A DNA stretch of 64,000 nucleotides, taken from the NCBI GenBank assembly GCA_963662175.1, contig OY759217.1:49948108-50012107 (forward strand), in the 5' to 3' direction. Under the pieces are notes generated by a model, which saw nothing but the letters and a program-made list of their open reading frames with translations, was not told the DNA's origin and searched no databases. Each line of letters starts with the position of its first letter. Positions within the stretch are counted from its first letter, which is position 1. Positions 56,882 to 64,000 of the stretch are shown here, piece after piece. A program made the position numbers and the translations under genes. The DNA comes from Aradus depressus (lineage: Eukaryota; Arthropoda; Insecta; Hemiptera; Aradidae).

Positions 56882-57228
56882 GAGGGCGCCGGTAGCTCAG
56901 TGGTATGCGTGCTTGACTTCTGAGCTCAAGTTCGTGGGTTCGTAACCCGACCGAGGCCCTTAGTTTATTTTATCTAGGAGGTAAAATAAACTTAAGCACG
57001 CCGTCCTTCGGATGAGACGTTAAGCGATGGTCCCGAGCCTGTACAATGTCAGGTACTCGTTAAAGACCCCTACCCTAGATGAATAAAAATTTAGGGTAGG
57101 CAAAATTTAGGACTCCCAGAGTAGAGTCGGGCTCATGTCCACCAGAGTGACGAAAGAGCACTCTGGTAGTAGGCGATATGACCTCGTAGTTAAAGCCCGG
57201 GCATGAGTCATAAAACCTAACCTAACCT
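56882..57228 (+). mobile_element. SINE family B, best-preserved copy (347 bp)
   Basis: AAACATTTTGT flanks it (56871-56881 and 57229-57239). Complete A box (GGTAGCTCAGTGGTATGCGT), B-box zone GTGGGTTCGTAACC, body, and a tail that ends in CCTAACCTAACCTAA. It is a good reference for the family. Confidence 0.95.
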
Positions 57229-57564
57229 AAACATTTTGTAAATCCGTAATTTTGTAATACATTTAAATTCTGTCTACTCCAAAGTCATGGATATTCAATA
57301 AATCCATATTAACGATATTTTCTATAATATAAACATTGAATTGATAATATGAAAAATAAATCCAACAAAATTAAAAATAAGTAATGTTTATGCTCATTTT
57401 CTAACTTTAATATTTTAATTTTTTTCCTTCCTTATGTTTTCAGAATCTAGACACAGCTAAAACAATCTCTATCGGTTAAGATATGTTAAGAGACAACAAT
57501 AAATAAATAACAATAAAACAAATAAATTATTATACAAAGAAATAAATGAGATAGAAAGAAAAGA

Positions 57565-57800
57565 ATATATTTCCCCAGAACCAATTAATCTATTAAATTT
57601 TCGCCTTCAAGACAATTCGACCGTTTGGGATAAAAATCAATAGTTGCTTTACATAAGGATTTCTGAATCCTTATACTAAATTTTGTGTCGATATATAAAT
57701 TACATCAGCTGTTATTAGGGTGTTTGAGTTGAGCCCCTCAGCTGATCCCCCCCTCTTCGCATCGGCCCAATTCGTGGAGAATGGTGCCGTCCTTATGGGG
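57565..57800 (-). repeat. Family A, end half
   Basis: Reverse of the outer end (TTTCCCCAGAACCAATTAAT) and one subunit (TTTTGTGTCGATATATAAAT). Confidence 0.7.
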
Positions 57801-57889
57801 CTTTGCATTTATATATATTCCTACACACATATATATATAATACATTTATCACAGCTACATTTCTCCCATTTATTTTTTGGCTTTTAAAA

Positions 57890-58260
57890 CCTAGTAAATA
57901 CAGACACAATCAAAAATATTCCTCCTACAGAATTTGTTTTGATTGACGAGTAATGTTGATGTAAAGAACATACGAATTATAAGGTAGGTGTGGCCAAATA
58001 AAGCCACCTTAAGGTTTGACGATTTTTCATCGCCAAACTACTCGATCGATTTGCTTGAAAATTGGCAAAGTTTTAAATATGCTCTTGAACTACAAGAGAC
58101 AAATTTTTTTTTTGGACATTTAAAACACTTCAGTATTATTTTATTTTATTTATAATTATTCTGATTGACAGAAGGAACAGTTAACATGAACAGATGAATT
58201 ATAGGTACTGATGATGGCAGTGCTTCCCGAAACGTTTGTAATTGCTAGGTTTTCCTATTT
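57890..58260 (+). repeat. Family C relative with a hammerhead-like core
   Basis: The plus strand at 58208-58232 reads CTGATGA-TGGCAGTGCTTCCC-GAAA, followed by CGTTTGTAATTGC as in the fold-back at 46125. The partner arm is only hinted at (TTTTGATTGACGAGTAATGT near 57940). Stem II pairs with one mismatch; stem I is weak. Confidence 0.5.
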
Positions 58261-58284
58261 TTCCCATAAATATATTATATATAA

Positions 58285-58410
58285 ATTCAGAATCTCCTTA
58301 CATAGAGGACTGACTGACAGACATTTATTTTTCCATTTTTGGAATCAGGGGTCGGAAATCCGGTGGGAATTCAATATAAAATTTCTGATCGATTACTTCG
58401 TATAGCTGGG
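58285..58410 (-). repeat. Family A, 5' start fragment
   Basis: GGAATCAGGGGTCGGAAATC, TTTCTGATCGATTACTTCGT and ATAGCTGGGCAAATAAAA: the reverse of the outer start. Confidence 0.65.
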
Positions 58411-60365
58411 CAAATAAAAGAAACCCTAATTTTATTTTTTAATATTATTATACATATTTTTTAACATTATTATCGTTGTATTTATTTTCTCATTATATAA
58501 TATATATATTATATAGTTATTATTTTGTACATATTCTTCATGACTTCACGGAGACATTTTTATTATTATTTTTTTAATTATAATTTTTTTTATTTCATTT
58601 TTTTTTCTCTTGTGTTTAGTTATCATTGTACATAAATTGTTCCATTACCTATTGTCAACAAATTTACTTATGGTCTGTACCAATTGTAAATATGCATAAT
58701 AAAATACTCCAATTTAAAAAAATTAAGAAGAATGATAAAAACATTTTGGTAATCCAGACACTAATTTTGAAATCGGATAAAAAACAAAGAATATTTTGAT
58801 GTATACCTTTTTAAATAGGTGTGATTGACAACTGAGCGATTGTATAAGGGTTCCGGTTTACACTCCAGTGTAAGAAATAAGTCGGTGAGATGATGTGGAT
58901 CGTTTTGAAGCGAACGGAACACAAAATAAGAACTCACTTGGAAGTGTTGTGGGAGAGGTGAACCCAGCGGACAGACTAACAGGGCAGACAGATGCTTCAC
59001 GCCTTCCTCTCATTGTCAATAGAACAGAACATCAACAACCGGATATTTGACAATCATATATATCCGATCATCTGTTTCCGGGAAACAGACAACAACATTA
59101 GAGAGAGGTCTTTGTTAGGAACATTGCCAATGGAAAACCACCCATTAGCTATCTTCATTCAAACAACTCCAACAGAAGTGTCTTAACAGTTTTTTTATAA
59201 GTGTTTTCAAAAGTTTCTTTATGTGTTTTTAAGCATATATATGAATACATTTCTGCGATCTTTGTCGATATAGTGGAAAGCTAATAAAATAAATGAAAAC
59301 AAAGAACTTGTTTAAATCTTATATCGAACGACCAAACTCACTTCAAATTCTCACCCCAGTTAACGCCATTAAGTTAATACGATATATAATAATATATTGT
59401 GTATTTTTATTACAAAGAGTATGTACGCATTTTTATTTTTTTCTTGTAATTTGATATGTAATACAGACCTTATTTTCTTTTTATTGTGTACACTCTACTA
59501 TAAATTCCATTCTATAGTTTAATTTTTTATTTATTTTATTATATTATTCACAACTCACTCAAATATTTGTAAATGTTTATGCTAAGGTAGGACGAACCCC
59601 CCTCCCTCACTAGAGCACAGGATGTCAAAGACTTCTGGGTAATCTCAGGTAACAAGGGACAGTGGCGGATACAGGGGGTAAAGCAGAATCCCCCCCCTCC
59701 AGCTCATTGATTACTAATTAATGCACTTCGTCAAACCAGCCAAAATATTAGCCCCCTTGTCCTTCATCCTTCTAATTCTTGTGAATAGGATATAACATCC
59801 AAATCTTGAACCAACAAAATTTTACCTTTGTTTTTATTTATGTTTTAAGTGTTTTTAAAAGTCTGTTTTAAGAGTTTTCAAGATATTTTTCAAGTGTATT
59901 TAAGCCTAAGGAGGAGAAAGAGAGGAAATAGAAGAGATGGAGAAATGAAAGACTCTCTATGAGGACGAGTGAACTTTAGGAGGTAGAAGTTAGGCCCCCC
60001 TGGAGGTCGCTGCCCCCAGTCAGACCGTCCTTAAACTTGGTTCTACTCCACTATTCAAGATGTTGATCTTGATAATGGCGCCTCCATCGATCCAAGGCTC
60101 CATCTTTCCATCTCATTTACTTTTAGTTTTTCCAATCAAGTAAATCCATAGCTGATTTAAACTTTAAAAAAATATATATGGCGCATTGAAGTTAAGTAAG
60201 TCTATCAGTAAGAAGGACAATTGGAATATAATGGCACTCATCTGAACCGAACTTGCACGACAGACGGATACCTGGTTATCATAGCAGATCAAGATGGTAT
60301 TGGAGGTTGGGGAGGGGGGGGACATTACATCCATTCACAATAACAATACTATTTTAAAAATGAAT
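58411..60365. other. No gene seen; hAT-like end at ~59660
   Basis: CAGTGGCGGATACAGGGGGT AAAGCAGAAT (59662 on) matches the G-run site at 20733 and resembles hAT termini. A possible mirrored end, CCCCCTGGAGGTCGCTGCCC, lies at ~59997. The rest is AT-rich with short frames of no recognisable family. Confidence 0.35.
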
Positions 60366-60369
60366 GCAG

Positions 60370-60830
60370 TGAATCATCGGCTATGTACTTCCCCAGCACG
60401 AATTAAGTTTTCGCTCTCCCTCCAAAGTAAATCAACAATTTGGGCTAATATTCAATATTTGACTTACATAGTGACTTGTGAATCCTCAAACTAAATTTTG
60501 TTTCGATACATTCATTACAACGGCAGTTATTATAGTTGTTGTGTATATCCTCCCACTAATCCCCTTGGATATACCCCTTCCTTTGGGTCGATTTGGCTGA
60601 AAATCAAAAGGAGTCATCTTTAGAGGATCCTGGATGCACATATAATATTTCGTGCCGATAAATTCATTCCATCAAAAGTTATCGTGTTCACAGATTCAGA
60701 GACAGTATTTAAAAAAATGTTTGAAATCAGAAGATCGGAAAACATGAAATTCCGTTGAAAACTCCGCATCGAATTTTTGACCGATTATATAACTTTCCCC
60801 ATACTTCGTATAGCTGGGGAAATAAAATTT
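60370..60830 (-). repeat. Family A, near complete
   Basis: Reverse order: ACTTCCCCAGCACGAATTAA, two subunits, TTCCGTTGAAAACTCCGCAT and ATAGCTGGGGAAATAAAA. Confidence 0.8.
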
Positions 60831-61284
60831 AATTTTTTTTTTGATAATTGCCTTTCTATATGACAAGAAAAGGTTCAGAAGCTCTGACGTATGGAGGCAT
60901 GAATGTCTGAAATGTACTCTTTACGTATACTGCTATATAGAGTCGTTCAGTGGGTGAATGCTTGATTCAAATCGGCTACGGGTTAGTCTAGATAATTGCT
61001 CAAAAAGTATGTAACGGATACAATCAGGCTGGGTACATATAAAACCATCTCGTGAACATTAAGATTCATTTAATGAAAGTTTCATAACAATTGATTCATC
61101 ACAAATTCAGATTCACAAAGATCACAAAGACTGACAGGCAATGGTGCTGCATTTGTGATGGATAAAAGCTCGATGCGAAAACTACTTCTGCTTTGATAAT
61201 TCCGCTGAAAAGGAACAAAAATTTGGATTTCATTACAATCATTTTAAATTATGTGTTTTATGGAAAAAAAAAAAAAAAAAAAAA

Positions 61285-61625
61285 AAAAAAACGAGCGGTA
61301 GTGTGCTTGCTTATTAAGCTCAAAATTGCGGGTTCGAAACCCCGCCGAGGCCCTTAGATTTTTTCATCTGGGAGTTTAAAAAACCCATCTGATGGGACAT
61401 TAAGCGATGGTCCCAAGCCTGTACTATCCTAGGTGAATAAACATTTAGGATATGCAAAATTTAGGACTCCCACTGTAGAGTCGAGCTCATGGCCACGGGA
61501 GCGACGAAAGAGAATTCTGCAGTAGGCAATATGACGAAAGAGATATCTGCAGTAAGCAATATGACGAAAGAGAATTCTGCAGTAGGCAATATGACCTCGA
61601 ATGCATCACAATAACTAACTAACTA
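61285..61625 (+). mobile_element. SINE family B with an internal 30-bp triplication
   Basis: A 28-base poly-A run (61265-61292) stands directly before the head; B box GCGGGTTCGAAACC is perfect. Near the tail GACGAAAGAG(A)-TCTGCAGTA is repeated at 61503, 61533 and 61563. The tail is (TAAC)4. Confidence 0.9.
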
Positions 61626-62130
61626 ACTAATGCTTTATCCCTATTTTCTTGTTCTAATAACTTCAATAATTTATCATTGTTTGACAGTCATCAATAGCTT
61701 TGACCACTCTGTTTACTTCATTCTGCTTCATACTAATTCCTACAGTTCATTTCATATTGTACAATAGCGTAATAATGGTCACTTATCCGACTTGTGTATA
61801 CTAAAGAGTTATTGCTATCCGGATGGAAAAGATATGGTCTATACAAGATCTATACAATATTGTCGGTCTCCTAACTCAGATATAAGAGATTTTTTATAGG
61901 ATCTGAGGGAAGAACTAACTGAACTTAACAGTAAAAATATAATACTAACTGGAGATATAAACAGAGACATAATGTCAACTGGTAATATGGAAATAGATAC
62001 TTCAACTTGGGGAGTTTAGATAGGAATCAATAACAGATCAACCAAGTAGAGCATCGCATTTGGGGACGCAATCTTGTATGGATCGTATGTTGTCCATCCG
62101 GATAACATAGACTCTATAGCATACATAAGC

Positions 62131-62186
62131 AGGGGCGTGCCCAAGTTTTTATTTAGGGGGGGGGGGGGTGGATAACATATATATTA
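62131..62186 (-). mobile_element. hAT-type terminus
   Basis: CAGGGGCGTGCCCAAGTTTT followed by a G-run (~62157-62169). CAGGGGCGTGCCCA is a usual hAT end. The hAT transposase remnant at 63640 has its stop codon facing this end, as expected for the 3' side of the same element. Confidence 0.5.
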
Positions 62187-63583
62187 GAGTGGCCCTTATT
62201 TTGAAAAGTTTAAATTTCTCAGACCTCCACCCGGAATTTTGTTGAGAATGTTGAAAAAATTACCCCTGAATTTTTTCAGATTTTTTGACCATATTAACCC
62301 GTGCCTGTAAGGTGTTAAGGTTTAACATTGAGTTTAAATGGGGATTTTGCGATTCGAGAGACTATAGAGCGTAACTTTTGATGCATCGAATGGATTGTTC
62401 TGAAATGTCGTATTCTTACGTTTTGGGTGGTCACTGAATTCAAATTTGATGTCAAAAATCAAGTTTTGACAGTTACACTTGTCAAAAAACTGTCATTAAT
62501 TTAAATTAATAAACAATTTTCTCAAAAATTCCATCCCTCCTTCTTCCTAATGACCATAGGGCCATCAATATATTTTGGACAAGGAGATCTTCTGAATACA
62601 GATTCCCCATGGCCAATAGAGCCGACAGGGAGTCACTGCAGACTATCAGTTGGCTTCCATTGGGGACAGAGACGTTCAGACTCTTGCCAATAGCTACTAA
62701 TTCCGCTGTCACGTTGCTGCACAGAGAAGGAAGGGCAAATTGGTAGATCCTCTCATCGAAAACCACCGCAGCTCCTACTCCGTTAGGGTGTTTTGACCCG
62801 TCTGTATATATAAACGTTGCGTCGGGGAAATCATTTTTGATCTTCATAAACTCATGTTGATGTACTATAGGAGGGGTGTCTTTCTTTAGTAATTTGGTCA
62901 GGTTGAGGCATATCTTTGGTGCGGGTATTAACCAGGGTTCAGTGCGCGTTAAGCCTGATCTTTGCAATCTGGGGGTGTCGATGTTATATTCTTCCAAAAG
63001 CAAAGCAACTCGTGTTGGGAAGGGTTTTTGACGACCAGGAAAGTCCATAGGGGGGAACAGCTTGTTAAGTGGATGGGTGTGTAGGGCTTGAATTTTTGCA
63101 TAGTAGGTTAGTATTAATGGATCCCTTCTATATTGTAAAGGTAATTCTCCCGCGTCCACACAAACGCTGATGGTAGGACTGGATCGAAACGCACCTGTAG
63201 CTATTCTGAGGCCTGTGTGATGGACACTGTCAACCATCTGTAATGTCCTTGGGCTGGCGGAACCATAAGCCAAGCACTCATAGTCCAACTTGGATCGTAT
63301 CAGGCTTTTGTATAGCATCAGCATACTAGTACGGTCAGCACCCCAGGAAGTGTTACCAACCGTTTTCAGCCAGTTTAGTGATCGAAGACAGCTTGCACGA
63401 AGAGCCTTGATATGAGGCGTCCAGGTTAAGGTGCGGTCGTAAGTCAAACCTAGAAATCTGACCGTGTCAGCCATCTTCACTGAATTACCAAATAATGTGA
63501 GTAATTTTTTTAACATTCTCAACAAAATTCCTGGTGGAGATCTGAGAAATTCAAACTTTATTAAAATAAGAGCCACCCTAATA
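62187..63583. mobile_element. Inverted-repeat element carrying a LINE fragment, nested in a hAT element
   Basis: ~80-bp ends are inverted copies: left TAGAGTGGCCCTTATTTT ... TCTCAGACCTCCACCCGGAA TTTTGTTGAGAATG, right the complement with TAGGGTGGCTCTTATTTT. AT-only words flank both sides. It contains a long open frame of LINE origin. The superfamily is not recognised. Confidence 0.6.
62506..63576 (-). CDS. Non-LTR retrotransposon RT C-terminus plus RNase H, chimeric open frame
   Basis: 356 codons without a break. Residues ~28-260 are the thumb/connection region of an I/R1-like LINE (VRFLGLTYDRTLTWTPHIKA, GADRTSMLMLYKSLIRSKLD Y, HTGLRIATGAFRSSPTIS). The RNase H domain follows: Asp in FIYTDGSK, Glu in TAELVAIG, Asp in VCSDSLSALLA. 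The frame ends (RRRDGIFEKIVY) before the fourth catalytic residue and the WxPSH motif. The first ~22 residues (ILIKFEFLRSPPGILLRML) are encoded by the terminal inverted repeat, so the frame is a fusion. No palm domain, hence no polymerase activity; the ATG may not be a used start. Confidence 0.8.
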   Translation of the reverse strand: MALILIKFEFLRSPPGILLRMLKKLLTLFGNSVKMADTVRFLGLTYDRTLTWTPHIKALRASCLRSLNWLKTVGNTSWGADRTSMLMLYKSLIRSKLDYECLAYGSASPRTLQMVDSVHHTGLRIATGAFRSSPTISVCVDAGELPLQYRRDPLILTYYAKIQALHTHPLNKLFPPMDFPGRQKPFPTRVALLLEEYNIDTPRLQRSGLTRTEPWLIPAPKICLNLTKLLKKDTPPIVHQHEFMKIKNDFPDATFIYTDGSKHPNGVGAAVVFDERIYQFALPSLCSNVTAELVAIGKSLNVSVPNGSQLIVCSDSLSALLAMGNLYSEDLLVQNILMALWSLGRRRDGIFEKIVY

Positions 63584-63639
63584 GATATATGTGTGTGTGT
63601 GTACAGTTAATTGTTTTAGAGTCACTACAAAACTAATTC

Positions 63640-63930
63640 AAGTCTACTAGCTTTTGATTGTGCAAGCTTGTTTAAAACTGTTTCAGAGTCTAGACGAACG
63701 TCTCTGTGTATTGACATCAGAGCTAATCCATTCAATCTGTCTTGGCTAGTACTATTTCTGATATAGCTTTTCATACGTCTAAGGGTTGAGAAAGACCGTT
63801 CACTTGTTGCTATAAAAACTGGAAGTGTAGCTCCAATTTTCAAAAACCTGTGAATTGTTGGGAAAACCTTCTTGTCACATTGTTTTAGGCTTGAAATAAA
63901 ATGTTTTCAAACTGCTTTCTCTGCCCAAAG
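63640..63930 (-). pseudogene. hAT transposase C-terminal dimerisation domain
   Basis: Minus frame: QCDKKVFPTIHRFLKIGATL PVFIATSERSFSTLRRMKSY, then IRNSTSQDRLNGLALMSIHR D and the end. This is the hATC block (LPVSTASAERSFSALRRIKTY LRSTM...RLNGLALLNIHRD) of the ZMYM1-like hAT group. Upstream, the frame meets a TGA near 63910, so the copy is decayed or frameshifted. The rest of the gene lies right of the window. Confidence 0.75.
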
Positions 63931-64000
63931 TCAAGCTTCACCAGGATCCGCACGACCTCTAGTAGGAAAATGTTTTATGCCAATAATGGCATCCATGCAT

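Overview
The window is a piece of a repeat-rich, AT-rich animal nuclear genome. The evidence is spliced genes with GT-AG introns, animal-specific gene families (TRIM45, MKRN2OS, GMAP-210), a very abundant tRNA-derived SINE, Jockey-type LINE fragments and several DNA-transposon superfamilies (Tc1/mariner, PIF/Harbinger, pogo/Tigger, hAT, Mutator-like). The mix of Jockey-type LINEs, Tc1 and short introns suits an arthropod, perhaps a hemipteran insect, but nothing here fixes the species.

Layout. 1-31 kb is almost wholly repetitive: a Tc1-like transposase cut by the window edge (1-861), a Harbinger remnant (3.4-4.1 kb), many SINE copies, a second dispersed family called family A here, several minisatellites, a pogo/Tigger-type MITE (13.9-14.7 kb), a LINE 3' end (19.1-19.6 kb) and a 2.1-kb element with ~620-bp terminal inverted repeats and a broken transposase (23.7-25.8 kb). 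31-52 kb is the gene island. On the minus strand lie the first two exons of a GMAP-210/TRIP11-like golgin (31183-31437). It is head-to-head with a single-exon WDR4 gene on the plus strand (31888-33066), the WD40 partner of the tRNA m7G methyltransferase. Next comes a complete 12-exon TRIM45 gene on the minus strand (34677-46039; 545 codons assembled from the sequence), then a complete 4-exon MKRN2OS-like gene on the minus strand (48387-51945; 206 codons). All intron junctions assigned in the two complete genes are GT-AG and keep frame. 52-64 kb is again repetitive: SINEs with clear target-site duplications, a Mutator-like MITE nested in a SINE (53.4-54.2 kb), a possible isolated first exon (56622-56677), and at the right edge a hAT element invaded by an inverted-repeat element that carries a LINE RT/RNase H fragment in one open frame.

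The most unusual signal is a family of fold-back sequences (family C; at least nine places between 22 and 58 kb, several in introns of TRIM45 and MKRN2OS). Their best-preserved arms contain a hammerhead-ribozyme core: CUGANGA, a short stem II, GAAA, a 4-6-nt self-complementary stem III and a UH cleavage site. That stem III is the kind known from Penelope-like elements and animal retrozymes. Here the units sit as inverted, not tandem, pairs.

The genes do not form an operon or pathway. Their products act in Golgi tethering (GMAP-210), tRNA modification (WDR4) and probably ubiquitin ligation (TRIM45); the MKRN2OS product has no known role.
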